Source of the DNA: CAYXDO01 sp964463485
GTDB lineage: Bacteria; Myxococcota; Kuafuiibacteriia; Kuafuiibacteriales; Kuafuiibacteriaceae
NCBI GenBank assembly: GCA_964463485.1
Contig: CAYXDO010000027.1
Coordinates: 1 to 64,000 of the forward strand
DNA: 64,000 bases
Direction of reading: 5' to 3'
Part shown: positions 9,241-17,921 of the stretch, piece after piece
Numbering within the stretch: position 1 is the first letter of the stretch
Layout of the letters: the number at the start of each line of letters is the position of its first letter
The notes under the pieces: model-generated
The model's database searches: none
The model's input: the letters and a program-made list of their open reading frames with translations, nothing else
What the model was told of the DNA's origin: nothing
Made by a program: the position numbers and the translations under genes

Positions 9241-10239
9241 CTACTCGTCAAGCTCGGCCGGCTCGCGCTCGGACTCATCTTCGAGCGCTCCGCCCATGCG
9301 ACTCGGATCGACGGCACGCTCGAGCCGCTGAGCCTCGGCGCGCTGTTGATATTTGATGAAATTCGGGATCGCGATGGCGCTCAGCACTCCGATCATCGCC
9401 ACCACGAACATCATGCCGGCCATTCCTCCGGCAGCTCCTCCCGCAAAGCCGAGAAACGGGGCGGTCACGTAGGCCAGCGGGTTGCGTTCGACCTCGGGCT
9501 GGCCGCGATTGAGTACGGCTGCGACGCGCTTGGAGAGGTACGGATGGCTGAGTCCGAGCTCGAAGACGGCGAGCCAGTAGCCGCCGGTCTCGTGGCGTTG
9601 GTCGATGAACCGTTCGACGTCGAGCTTCTTCGAGTAGCGGCCTCCGGCGGCGAGCACGGACAGGCCGGCGACGGCGGCCTCGGGTCGTCCGGCGACGTAG
9701 GCTCCGGCTTGATCGCAGGAGTACTCGCAGGCGCGAGAGTAGGCTGCCCCGAGCAGCGGTACCGCGCGGGCGGGGATCAAGAAGGAAGCCCACTTCAGGT
9801 GTCCGAACGCGAGGTGGGAGATTTCGTGGCCCACGATGAAGTCGATGCTGCCGTCGTTTTCGTCGCAGCACTCGAGGAGCTCGGCGAAGAAGACGATGAA
9901 GTTTCGGCCGAGGTATCGCGTGGCAAACGCATTGAACACTCCTCGGTTGTTGACGAACCAAGCCTCGGGCGGGCTCTCTAGGCCGAGCTTTCGGCTCGCT
10001 TCGACGATCTTGGCGTGGAGCTCGGGGAATTGGTCCGCGGTGATTTTGACGCCGTTGCCCTTCACGCTGGCGAGAAACAGCGCGTTGATCACCAGGTAGA
10101 AAACGGCTCCGAAGCCGATCCAGATCAGACCGATGCCAAGAGTACCGACCACCAGGCCGAACCAGATCAAGCCCGAGATCACGGCCGCGACTTTGAATCG
10201 GGTCCGCTCCTTTTCCGTTCTGAGTTGCTCGATGTTCAC
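9241..10239 (-). CDS. M48-family metalloprotease with a C-terminal pilin-like helix
   Basis: From the GTG at 10239, which has a GGGGGCC ribosome-binding stretch just upstream, the product is 332 aa. Two membrane helices lie at about residues 17-58. The zinc-binding HEISH is at 138-142 and the third ligand is probably E172 in CEYSCD, as in M48/HtpX/Ste24 peptidases. After the protease domain, residues 278-303 read FVVAMIGVLSAIAIPNFIKY followed by QQRAEAQ. This closely resembles the hydrophobic N-terminal helix of type IV pilins, but it lies at the C-terminal side here and is followed by an acidic tail. An open frame extends upstream to 10392 with an unlikely Arg/Ala-rich leader. The protease is probably membrane-bound with its active site on the cytoplasmic side. 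Confidence 0.85.
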   Translation of the reverse strand: MNIEQLRTEKERTRFKVAAVISGLIWFGLVVGTLGIGLIWIGFGAVFYLVINALFLASVKGNGVKITADQFPELHAKIVEASRKLGLESPPEAWFVNNRGVFNAFATRYLGRNFIVFFAELLECCDENDGSIDFIVGHEISHLAFGHLKWASFLIPARAVPLLGAAYSRACEYSCDQAGAYVAGRPEAAVAGLSVLAAGGRYSKKLDVERFIDQRHETGGYWLAVFELGLSHPYLSKRVAAVLNRGQPEVERNPLAYVTAPFLGFAGGAAGGMAGMMFVVAMIGVLSAIAIPNFIKYQQRAEAQRLERAVDPSRMGGALEDESEREPAELDE

Positions 10240-10463
10240 GTGGCCCCCTTTTTGTGGCAGAAAGAGCTTCGCGCTTCGTCCATGAGGTGCGGCTCCTTCG
10301 CGTCTCGTGCGCTCCTCTTGCGCCGCGGCCTCGCGCCTCGGCACGGCCCCACCATAGGCGCGTTTGAGCCCGAGGGGAACCTCGACGCGCACCCGCCGCT
10401 TGTTTCCTTCGTCGAAAACGGCTAACCAGCGGCCCGATCGGTCGAAGCCGAGGAGGTCTTGGA

Positions 10464-11654
10464 ATGAAGAAGGTGTTGATCGTTGGTGCGGGTGGGGTCG
10501 GCGGCGTGGTCACTCACAAGTGCGCCCAGGTGCCCGAGGTCTTTTCGGAGATCATGCTCGCCAGTCGTACTCTCTCACGCTGCGAGAACATCCAGAAGCA
10601 GGTCCGGGAGCTTCGGGGGCGAGATATTCGGATCGCCGCCCTCGACGCCGACGACCCCAAGAATACGGTGCGCCTAATTCGCGAGTTCAAGCCCGACGTG
10701 CTGATCAACGTCGCCCTTCCTTACCAAGACCTAGCACTCATGGACGCTTGTCTCGAGGCGGGCGTCGACTACGTGGACACGGCGAACTACGAGCCCAAGG
10801 ACGTCGCCAAGTTCGAGTACAGGTGGCAGTGGGCCTATCAGGAGCGCTTCCAGGAGGCCGGCCTGATGGCGCTCCTCGGATCCGGCTTCGACCCGGGCGT
10901 CACGAACGTCTTCAGCGCCTACGCGCAGAAGCACTTGTTCGACACCATCGAAACCATCGACATCCTCGACTGCAACGCCGGCTCCCATGGCAAGCCCTTC
11001 GCCACGAACTTCAACCCCGAGATCAACATCCGTGAAATCACCCAGCGGGGCCGATATTGGGAAAACGGCGAATGGAAAGAGACGGACCCTCTCTCGGTGA
11101 GTTTGGATTTCGACTATCCCGGAGTGGGGGTGAAGCGCTCCTATTTGTTGTACCACGAGGAGCTCGAGTCTCTCGTTCTCAACATCAAGGGGCTCAAGCG
11201 GATCCGGTTCTGGATGACTTTCGGGGAGCAGTACCTCACTCACCTTCGCGTGCTCGAGAACGTCGGCATGACCCGAATCGATCCCATCGAAATCAAGGGC
11301 GTCAAGATCGCGCCCATCGAGTTCTTGAAGGCCGTGCTCCCAGACCCAGGAAGCCTCGCTGCCGGCTACACGGGAAAGACTTCGATCGGCTGCTTGGTCG
11401 AGGGAAAGAAAGACGGAAAGCCGAAGAAGGTCTTCGTCTACAACGTATGCGACCACGCCGAGTGCTATCGGGAGGTCCGAGCGCAGGCGATTTCGTACAC
11501 GACCGGCGTGCCCGCGATGATCGGCGGGATGCTCGTGGCCAACGGCAAGTGGCGAAAGCCGGGCGTGTGGAACATCGAGCAGCTCGATCCCGATCCGTTC
11601 CTCGAGATGCTCGGAAAGTACGGCCTGCCTTGGCAGGTCGAAGAGCGCGCTTGA
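10464..11654 (+). CDS. Carboxynorspermidine/carboxyspermidine dehydrogenase (saccharopine dehydrogenase fold)
   Basis: The 396-aa product starts with an NAD(P)-binding GAGGVGG motif at residues 8-14. It carries the Lys1-type blocks DVLINVALPYQDLALMDACL and GFDPGVTNVF, typical of the bacterial carboxynorspermidine dehydrogenases. These enzymes join a diamine with aspartate semialdehyde and reduce the product, giving carboxyspermidine or carboxynorspermidine. The next gene, 4 bp downstream, is the matching decarboxylase, which supports the role. A good ribosome-binding site (GAGGAGGT) precedes the ATG. Whether the end product is spermidine or norspermidine cannot be read from the sequence. Confidence 0.88.
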   Translation: MKKVLIVGAGGVGGVVTHKCAQVPEVFSEIMLASRTLSRCENIQKQVRELRGRDIRIAALDADDPKNTVRLIREFKPDVLINVALPYQDLALMDACLEAGVDYVDTANYEPKDVAKFEYRWQWAYQERFQEAGLMALLGSGFDPGVTNVFSAYAQKHLFDTIETIDILDCNAGSHGKPFATNFNPEINIREITQRGRYWENGEWKETDPLSVSLDFDYPGVGVKRSYLLYHEELESLVLNIKGLKRIRFWMTFGEQYLTHLRVLENVGMTRIDPIEIKGVKIAPIEFLKAVLPDPGSLAAGYTGKTSIGCLVEGKKDGKPKKVFVYNVCDHAECYREVRAQAISYTTGVPAMIGGMLVANGKWRKPGVWNIEQLDPDPFLEMLGKYGLPWQVEERA

Positions 11655-11658
11655 GCCG

Positions 11659-12798
11659 ATGTACGGCATCGACACTCACGGTGTGGAGACGCCGTGTACG
11701 ATCATAGACCTCGGAGCGCTCGAGTCGAACCTGAGGATCCTCGAAGACGTGCAAACACGCGCGGAATGCAAGATCCTGCTGGCGCTCAAGGGCTTCGCGA
11801 TGTGGTCGACTTTTCCGCTGATCGGTCGGTACCTCGCCGGGGTCACTGCAAGCTCCCCGCACGAAGCGCGGCTCGGTCGTGAGAAGATGGGCAAGGAGGT
11901 CCACGCATACGCGCCTGCTTATGATGAGCCTTCCATGCGTGAGATCGTAGAGCTCGCCGACCACGTGGTCTTCAACTCCTTCGGTCAGCTCGATCGCTTT
12001 CGAGGGCTGTGCCTCGAGAAGGGGATCGAGATCGGTCTGCGCCTGAATCCCGAGCACTCGGAAGTGAAGGTCCCGATCTATGATCCCTGTGCACCCGGCT
12101 CGCGCCTCGGCGTCGCGCTCGACCAGTTTCGGTCGGACGATCTCGCCGGTGTCTCCGGCCTTCACTTTCACACGCTGTGTGAGTTGGGCGTCGAGCCTCT
12201 CGTTCGTACTCTTTCGGTCGTGGAGCAGAAATTCGGTCGTTTTTTCTCGAAGCTGAAGTGGCTCAACTTCGGCGGAGGCCACCACGTCACCAAGCCCGAC
12301 TACGACCGAGACCGCTTGGTCGAGGTCGTCCGGGATTTTCGAGCTCGAACCGGCCTCGAGGTGTACCTCGAACCTGGCGAAGCCATCGCGATCGGAACAG
12401 GGATCCTCGTGTCCTCGGTGTTGGACGTCGTCGAGAGCTCGGGCGTGAAGGTCGCGATCCTCGACACCTCGGCGACCGCTCACATGCCCGACGTCCTCGA
12501 GATGCCGTATCGCCCCGAGATCGTCGGCGCTAAGTCGCCTGGCGAGCTTCCTTACACTTATCGACTGGGCGGACTCACCTGTCTTGCCGGTGATGTCGTG
12601 GGAGATTACTCGTTCGAAGCTCCTCTTCGGATCGGGGACCACGTCGTGTTCCTGGATATGGCGCACTATACGACGGTGAAGACGACGACCTTCAACGGGG
12701 TGCGACTTCCTTCGCTCGCGACGTGGGATCCGGTGACTCGCAAGGTCGACGTGGTTCGGCGTTTTGGGTTCGAGGACTTCGCGTCAAGGCTTTCTTGA
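11659..12798 (+). CDS. nspC: Carboxynorspermidine/carboxyspermidine decarboxylase
   Basis: The 379-aa product is a PLP-dependent fold-III decarboxylase. The likely PLP lysine is in KILLALKGFAMW (about residues 37-48). The block SGLHFHTLCE (about 167-176) and the glycine-rich phosphate-binding NFGGGHHVTKPDY (about 203-215) match NspC. The late motif GEAIAIGTG and the C-terminal YTTVKTTTFNGV also fit. The enzyme removes the carboxylate from the product of the preceding dehydrogenase. The gene starts 4 bp after that gene and ends 1 bp before the next, so the three genes form a tight operon. Confidence 0.9.
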   Translation: MYGIDTHGVETPCTIIDLGALESNLRILEDVQTRAECKILLALKGFAMWSTFPLIGRYLAGVTASSPHEARLGREKMGKEVHAYAPAYDEPSMREIVELADHVVFNSFGQLDRFRGLCLEKGIEIGLRLNPEHSEVKVPIYDPCAPGSRLGVALDQFRSDDLAGVSGLHFHTLCELGVEPLVRTLSVVEQKFGRFFSKLKWLNFGGGHHVTKPDYDRDRLVEVVRDFRARTGLEVYLEPGEAIAIGTGILVSSVLDVVESSGVKVAILDTSATAHMPDVLEMPYRPEIVGAKSPGELPYTYRLGGLTCLAGDVVGDYSFEAPLRIGDHVVFLDMAHYTTVKTTTFNGVRLPSLATWDPVTRKVDVVRRFGFEDFASRLS

Positions 12799-12799
12799 C

Positions 12800-13597
12800 A
12801 TGGCAGCGACGCTCAAGGGCGCCGAGAACGCGCCGCGCATGGCCTACGTCCTTCACGGGATTCTCGGGACGAGTCGCAATTGGTCGGCGTTCGTCGATAG
12901 ATGGGTCCGCTCGAATCCCAGTTGGAAGGTGCTGCTCGTCGATCACCGCGGTCACGGCAACTCACGCGGCCTTCCTGGGCCTCATGATCTTTTGGCCTGC
13001 GCCAAAGACCTCGAGGCCCTGGCCGCCGATCACGGGCCGCCGCAGCTCATCCTTGGTCACTCGTTTGGAACGAAAGTCGCACTCACCTACGTGGCGCGAA
13101 ATCCGAGGACGGTGAACAGTGTGTGGCTCGTGGACGCACCTCCGGGTCGGAATGATACTCAGTCGAAGTTCGAGATCGACTTTGTGATTTCGGCGATCGA
13201 GTGGGTGAACCTCCCGTCCCAGTCGCGGGGGCAGGTCGTGGCGGAGCTTCGGGACTTCGGGCTCCCCGAGCCCATCGCCCGCTGGCTCTCCACGAGCCTC
13301 GGCGGGCCGCCGGGGAACGTCGTCTTTCATCTCGAGCTCGACGTCGTCCGAGAGCTGCTCGAAGACTACTTTGCCAAGGACCTGTGGCCGGTGGTCGAAG
13401 ACGAGTCTCGAACTACCAAGCTGAGCTTCGTCCGCGCGTCGAGGAGCAATCGGATCGAGGGCGAGAACCTGGCGACCCTTCGAAGCTTGCACGCGGAGGG
13501 CAAGGTACGCCTGGTGGAGCTCGATTCGGGTCACTGGGTGAACGCGGACGACCCCGCCGGGCTGTGGAACGCCATGCAGCTCGACTTGGCGCCTTGA
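12800..13597 (+). CDS. Alpha/beta hydrolase
   Basis: From the ATG at 12800, one base after the nspC stop, the product is 265 aa. It has the oxyanion-type HGILGTSRNW segment, the second block DHRGHGNSRG, the nucleophile elbow GHSFGTK (serine in G-H-S-F-G), and a late GHWVNADDP segment that supplies the catalytic histidine. It resembles the YbfF-type esterase group. The substrate is unknown. The tight coupling to polyamine genes is a hint but no known polyamine step needs a hydrolase. An open frame continues upstream within nspC, but the ATG at 12800 is favoured by spacing. Confidence 0.8.
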   Translation: MAATLKGAENAPRMAYVLHGILGTSRNWSAFVDRWVRSNPSWKVLLVDHRGHGNSRGLPGPHDLLACAKDLEALAADHGPPQLILGHSFGTKVALTYVARNPRTVNSVWLVDAPPGRNDTQSKFEIDFVISAIEWVNLPSQSRGQVVAELRDFGLPEPIARWLSTSLGGPPGNVVFHLELDVVRELLEDYFAKDLWPVVEDESRTTKLSFVRASRSNRIEGENLATLRSLHAEGKVRLVELDSGHWVNADDPAGLWNAMQLDLAP

Positions 13598-13625
13598 AAT
13601 CCCTCCGACGCTCCTCGACAATGGC

Positions 13626-14603
13626 GTGGTGGTTGTCGCCCACCGCTGGTCTCTGAACCCAGACGACCCTCGCGCTCCGAGCGCTCCAGCCTGGGCGTCC
13701 ATGTCGGAGCGCGAACGAAGAGCGGCCGTCGAGGCGCTCCCTGCGCTGATCCCCCTCGAAGCCATGGCCATGGAAGGCGACGTCCATCGCATCGCCTGCG
13801 AGGACGCCCTCGACGAGCTCGATCGCTACTTCAAGAAGATCGGGCGCAAGATCTACATTTCGAAGGATCTCGCCGTCTTCTACCCGGACGAGCCGCGAAT
13901 CGTGCGCGACCTGGTGGCCGTCTTGGACGTCGATGATCACAGGCGCATGACTTGGGTCGTGAGCTTGGAAGGCAAAGGGCTCGACTTCATCCTCGAAGTG
14001 CATGTCGCCGGCCACCGGCGAAAGGACACGATCCGCAATACGGCCAGGTACGCTCGTCTGGGAATTCGTGAGTACTTCATTTTCGACCAACCCAGGGGGA
14101 CACTCCGTGGGCATCGACTCGCGCCGGGAGCGTCCGTTTACTCTGCCATCGCCCCGTCGGGCCTTCGGCTGAGCTCGTCCGTGTTGAGTCTGGACCTAGA
14201 GGTCGTAGGTTCCGCGCTCCGATTCTACGCGGGCACGGCGCAACTCCCGGGCGCGGATCAACTCATCCAGAGCCTCGAGTCGATGGTGGGCGCAGTGATA
14301 ACGGAAAAAGAAGCGGAGGCGAAGGCGCGCGAAGACGCGGAGTCACGCGCTGAGGCCGAGGCCAAAGCGCGAGCCGATGCGGAATCGCGGGCCGAGGCCG
14401 AGGCCAAAGCGCGAGCCGATGAAGCAAAGGCGCGAGCCGATGCGGAATCGCGGGCCGAGGCCGAGGCCAAAGCGCGGGCCTACGAAGCAGAAGCGCGGGC
14501 CCATGCGGAATCGCGGGCCGAGGAAGCGGAATCGAAGCTGCGGTTGCTGGAGCTTCGCCTGGCCGACCTCGAGCGCCGAAGCGCCAGCCAGAGAGACGAG
14601 TAA
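13626..14603 (+). CDS. Uma2/DUF820-type protein with a repetitive coiled-coil tail
   Basis: The 325-aa product has an N-terminal domain like Uma2 (DUF820), a PD-(D/E)XK-fold family. Visible blocks are AVFYPDEPRIVRDLVAVLDV, in which D in the VRDLVAVLD stretch is the likely metal ligand, then GLDFILEVHVAG and TARYARLGIREYFIFD. Residues of about 225 to 305 are a highly charged Ala/Glu/Arg coiled coil made of near-identical 14-residue units (AESRAEAEAKARAD). Uma2 proteins are common in Myxococcota and often uncharacterised, and nuclease activity is not established. GTG at 13626 is the first start, but an in-frame ATG at about 13701 (MSERERR) is possible. Confidence 0.75.
   Translation: MVVVAHRWSLNPDDPRAPSAPAWASMSERERRAAVEALPALIPLEAMAMEGDVHRIACEDALDELDRYFKKIGRKIYISKDLAVFYPDEPRIVRDLVAVLDVDDHRRMTWVVSLEGKGLDFILEVHVAGHRRKDTIRNTARYARLGIREYFIFDQPRGTLRGHRLAPGASVYSAIAPSGLRLSSSVLSLDLEVVGSALRFYAGTAQLPGADQLIQSLESMVGAVITEKEAEAKAREDAESRAEAEAKARADAESRAEAEAKARADEAKARADAESRAEAEAKARAYEAEARAHAESRAEEAESKLRLLELRLADLERRSASQRDE
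14337..14530. repeat. 42-bp tandem repeats coding the coiled-coil tail
   Basis: A 42-bp unit beginning GCGGAATCGCGGGCC repeats with small changes and partial units through this stretch. Each unit encodes AESRAEAEAKARAD. The near-identity of DNA as well as protein shows recent copy-number change. Confidence 0.85.
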
Positions 14604-14626
14604 CCAACTCTCATAGGCAGGATTGG

Positions 14627-14815
14627 GATCGGGCACGGGCACGGGCACGGGCACGAAGTCCTCGCAGAGCCGCGCCGAATTTCGACGCTACCAGTTGGCC
14701 AGCGAGCCAGGGTCTCACTCATCGAGAGACGGCTTGGGTTCCGAGGTGGCACGGACCGTCGTCGATCTCCTCGACAGCCGCCGAGGTCCCGAAAATGCCG
14801 TGCCCGTGCCTGATC
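14627..14815. repeat. Long-range inverted repeat around a gene-free space
   Basis: Positions 14627-14644 and 14798-14815 are inverted repeats of 18 bp with one mismatch, separated by 153 bp. The left arm is part of a GGGCAC run repeated four times (14631-14655). The short direct repeat TAGGCAGGATT also occurs at both sides (about 14614 and 14833). No gene is seen in the 257 bp between the coding regions. Both neighbouring genes end here, so the arms could form a shared terminator-like structure, but the spacer is long. Confidence 0.6.
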
Positions 14816-14860
14816 TTGAAGCAGGATGAGGATTAGGCAGGATTAACCGGGCCATGCCCC

Positions 14861-15976
14861 TCATGCCCAGCCGGGTAGGCTCGAATAGCGGCGAGCGTGG
14901 GATTCTTCGTCGCCGTGGAGCGCGAGCAAGGCAGTCATACGCTTGAAGTAGAGGCCGATGTCGTGCTCGTCGGTGATGCCGATCCCGCCGTGGAGTTGAA
15001 TCGCTTCCTGACTCACGACTTTTCCGGCCCGAGCGAGCTGCACTTTGGCCGCGCTGATGGCCGCCCGAGAGGCGACTTGGTCCGTGCCGTCAGCGCGCAC
15101 GCAAGCCTCCAGAGAGATCGAACGCAAGAGCTCGAGCTCCACGAACATGTCGACGGCTCGATGTTGGAGCACCTGGAAGGTCCCGATCTTCACGCCGAAT
15201 TGTTCGCGCGTCTTCAGGTACTCGACGGTAAGATCTAGCATGGCTTGGCAGAGTCCAACTCCTTCTGCCGCGGCGAGGGCCGCGGCCTGATCGACGGCGG
15301 TCGTGACAGCCTCGATCGAGCCGTGAGTGAGCCGGCGGTCGGCGGGCACGACGACGTTTCTGAGTTGCAGGTTGGCGGCTCCTAGCCCGTCGATGGTTTG
15401 GATCGGCGTCAATTCGAGCCCGGGGGTCGCTCGATCCACCACGAACATGACAAAGCCAGCGGCGTCGCGTGCGGTGACCACGAAGTGATCGGCGCGATGG
15501 CCGTTCAGCGCGAAGATCTTCCGACCGTCGAGTACGTAACCTTCAGCGGCTCGCTCGGCGCGCGTCGCGACGGCGGAGAGGTCGTAGCGCGACCCTGGCT
15601 CGGTGCACGCTAACGCCAAGGACGTTCGCCCCTCGGTCATGGGAGTGATGAATCGCTTGCGTTGCTCCTCATCGCCCGCTCTCGCGAGAGAAATGCCACC
15701 CAGGATCACCGAGGGCACGTAAGGTTCGGGGACGAGGGTCAGCGCGAGCTTCTCGACGATCAGGCTCGCCTCGAAGATCGACCCGCCGAGGCCGCCGACG
15801 TCCTCGCCAAAAGGAAGCGCCAACCAACCGAGCTCAGCCATCTTCTGCCACGTCTCGAGGCTCCAGTCCCCCCGGGCCTCGCGAACCTTGCGAAAACGAG
15901 TGACCGGCGACTGCCGAGCGAATGACTCGGCGCTCCGCGAAAGGATTTCTTGTTCTTCGGTAAGCTCGAAGTCCAT
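14861..15976 (-). CDS. Acyl-CoA dehydrogenase, small partner
   Basis: The 371-aa product has the three regions of acyl-CoA dehydrogenases: the N-terminal helical part (MDFELTEEQEIL), the central ALACTEPGSRYDL block, and a C-terminal QLHGGIGITDEHDIGLYFKR segment near the substrate and FAD sites. It lies 10 bp after another acyl-CoA dehydrogenase on the same strand. Such adjacent pairs often form mixed tetramers, for example in steroid side-chain breakdown in Actinobacteria, so a joint enzyme is a reasonable inference. Its substrate chain is unknown. Confidence 0.85.
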   Translation of the reverse strand: MDFELTEEQEILSRSAESFARQSPVTRFRKVREARGDWSLETWQKMAELGWLALPFGEDVGGLGGSIFEASLIVEKLALTLVPEPYVPSVILGGISLARAGDEEQRKRFITPMTEGRTSLALACTEPGSRYDLSAVATRAERAAEGYVLDGRKIFALNGHRADHFVVTARDAAGFVMFVVDRATPGLELTPIQTIDGLGAANLQLRNVVVPADRRLTHGSIEAVTTAVDQAAALAAAEGVGLCQAMLDLTVEYLKTREQFGVKIGTFQVLQHRAVDMFVELELLRSISLEACVRADGTDQVASRAAISAAKVQLARAGKVVSQEAIQLHGGIGITDEHDIGLYFKRMTALLALHGDEESHARRYSSLPGWA

Positions 15977-15986
15977 GAGTTCGCTC

Positions 15987-17168
15987 CTAGCTCGGCAGGC
16001 CGAGGATTTGCTTGGCGAGGATGTTCTTCTGAATCTCGTTCGTACCGCCGTAAATGGTGGTCGCTCGCAGGTAGCAGAAGGACGACGCCACCCACTGTTC
16101 GGAAGGAGAGACCACGCCAGGCTCGTTGAACCAGGCCAGGCTGTTGGGTCCCATGACCTCCATCGCGAGCTCGTAGACTTGCTGGAGGATCTCGGCCCCG
16201 CGAATCTTCAAGATCGACGACTCGGGCCCGGGCGCCTTGCCGAGCTGAGCGCGCGCCAGCGTTCGGTGGTTGGTGAGTTGCAGGGCCCGAAGGTCGATCT
16301 CGAGTCGCGCGATCTTCGCACGAAGGGATGGATCGTCGATCAGTCGCCCGGAGGGCGTATTCGTCTCGCTCGCGATGCGCTTGACACGAAGCAGGGCCCG
16401 CCGAGACACACCCACTTGAGCGATCATCGTCCGCTCGTGGCCGAGGAGCGCCTTCGCCATCGACCAACCCCCGTTGAGCGGCCCCACGACATTCTCCTTC
16501 GGGACTCTCACGTTCTCGAAGAAAGTCTCACAAAAGGCCGGAGTGTGGCCGATCGTGAGCATCGGCTTCACCTCGACTCCGGGTGTCTTCAAGTCGATGA
16601 GTAGGAACGAGATGCCAGATTGTTTCTTGGCCTTGTTATCGGTTCGGACGAGGCAGAAGATCCAGTCCGCATACTGGGCGTAAGTGGTCCAAGTCTTCTG
16701 ACCATTGACGACGAAGTGGCCAGAGCCGTCGTCGATGGCTTCGCAGCGCACCGACGCGAGATCGCTCCCCGAGTTCGGCTCGGAGTAGCCTTGGCACCAG
16801 ACCTCCTCGCCGGCGAGGATCTTCGGCAGGAACCGAGCCTTCTGCTCCGGGCTGCCGAACTGGATGATCAACGGACCGACCATGACCAGGCCGAAGGGGC
16901 TGAGCATCGGCGCCCCCGCGAGCTCGAGCTCCTCGGCCAAGATGAATCGGGAGGCGGCATCGAGGCCTGGGCCGCCATACTCCTTTGGCCAGTTCGGAGC
17001 GGCCCAGCCTCGCTGGTTCAAGATCCGGTGCCACAACATGACCTCGGACTGTTCGAAGTGGCCGTCGACTTCGGCTTTGGCGCGGATATGCGGCGGCATG
17101 GCTTCCTGGATGAAGGCCCGCACCTCTTTCCGAAACGCTTCTTGCTCGGGCGTGAAGGAGAGATCCAT
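15987..17168 (-). CDS. Acyl-CoA dehydrogenase, large partner
   Basis: The 393-aa product begins MDLSFTPEQEAFRKEVRAF and shows the family blocks WPKEYGGPGL, QGYSEPNSGSDLASV and NGQKTWTTYAQYADW, with a C-terminal YGGTNEIQKNILA end. These are hallmarks of FAD-dependent acyl-CoA dehydrogenases that introduce a trans-2 double bond. It is the first gene of a two-gene unit with the dehydrogenase that starts at 15976. Ordinary fatty acids or longer cyclic side chains are both possible substrates. Confidence 0.88.
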   Translation of the reverse strand: MDLSFTPEQEAFRKEVRAFIQEAMPPHIRAKAEVDGHFEQSEVMLWHRILNQRGWAAPNWPKEYGGPGLDAASRFILAEELELAGAPMLSPFGLVMVGPLIIQFGSPEQKARFLPKILAGEEVWCQGYSEPNSGSDLASVRCEAIDDGSGHFVVNGQKTWTTYAQYADWIFCLVRTDNKAKKQSGISFLLIDLKTPGVEVKPMLTIGHTPAFCETFFENVRVPKENVVGPLNGGWSMAKALLGHERTMIAQVGVSRRALLRVKRIASETNTPSGRLIDDPSLRAKIARLEIDLRALQLTNHRTLARAQLGKAPGPESSILKIRGAEILQQVYELAMEVMGPNSLAWFNEPGVVSPSEQWVASSFCYLRATTIYGGTNEIQKNILAKQILGLPS

Positions 17169-17260
17169 CGGCCGGACCTAGCGCGGAGCACACGTCAAAG
17201 CCAGCGTGAACTTCAGGCGGGGAGCCACCCGAGGCCGAGAATCCTGTATGCTCGGCGTCG

Positions 17261-17857
17261 ATGAAGCGACATGTCGAGACGCTCAAGCGGATCATGGACG
17301 GGGACTACCGAAGCGCGTCGGACGACGAGAGGCGGGCGGCCGTCCGCGAAGTCATCGAGGTTTGCAGCGTCGCAGCCGGGGCTGTCGCGATCCAACCGAT
17401 TCCGATCCTCGACATCGCGTTGCTCTCGCCGATTCAGATCGCGATGGTTCAGGGCATCGCGCGCGTCCACGGCCACTCACTCGACAAGCGAGCGGTGGTC
17501 GAGATGCTGAGCACGTTCGGCGCGAGCATCGTGGCTCAGAGTGTGATCATGGCGGCCGCCAAGTTCGTGCCGTTCGCAGGCTGGATCATGGCGATCGCGA
17601 TGGCCTACGCGCTGACCTACGCGATCGGCGAGGTGAGCGACCACTACTTCACTCACGGCCGGGGTGTCTCCTCCGAGGAGCTTCGGGAGCGATTCGAGCG
17701 CGTGTACAAGGAGAAGCGCGACGAAAAGCAACGCGCGCACAAGGCCAACTCGACGCTGAAGGAGAAGCTCGAGCAACTCAAGGACGCGCATAAGGCTGGG
17801 CTCTTGACCGAAGAGGAGTTTGCGAAGAAGAAGGAGGAGTTGCTTCAGGGTTTCTAG
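17261..17857 (+). CDS. DUF697-type membrane protein with a SHOCT-like tail
   Basis: The 198-aa product contains a membrane-associated region typical of DUF697 (YcjF-like) proteins. It has IQPIPILDIALLSPIQIAMV (about residues 45-64), then FGASIVAQSVIMAAAKFVPF and a hydrophobic AGWIMAIAMAYALTYAIG stretch. The C-terminal 60 residues are charged helix ending DAHKAGLLTEEEFAKKKEELL, which matches the short SHOCT motif (start of a helix, then LLTxEEFxxKKxxLL). The function of the family is unknown. The gene is isolated on its strand. Confidence 0.7.
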   Translation: MKRHVETLKRIMDGDYRSASDDERRAAVREVIEVCSVAAGAVAIQPIPILDIALLSPIQIAMVQGIARVHGHSLDKRAVVEMLSTFGASIVAQSVIMAAAKFVPFAGWIMAIAMAYALTYAIGEVSDHYFTHGRGVSSEELRERFERVYKEKRDEKQRAHKANSTLKEKLEQLKDAHKAGLLTEEEFAKKKEELLQGF

Positions 17858-17921
17858 GTAGACAGACCTCGGTTGAAATTCTGACACCAGATCCGCGAAA
17901 TGTGCGATAAGTACGAGCACG

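Noticed and set aside
11302..12666. Open frame of 454 codons on the minus strand
   Set aside because: It is antisense to nspC and the dehydrogenase, whose motifs are clear. The predicted protein has no recognisable domain.
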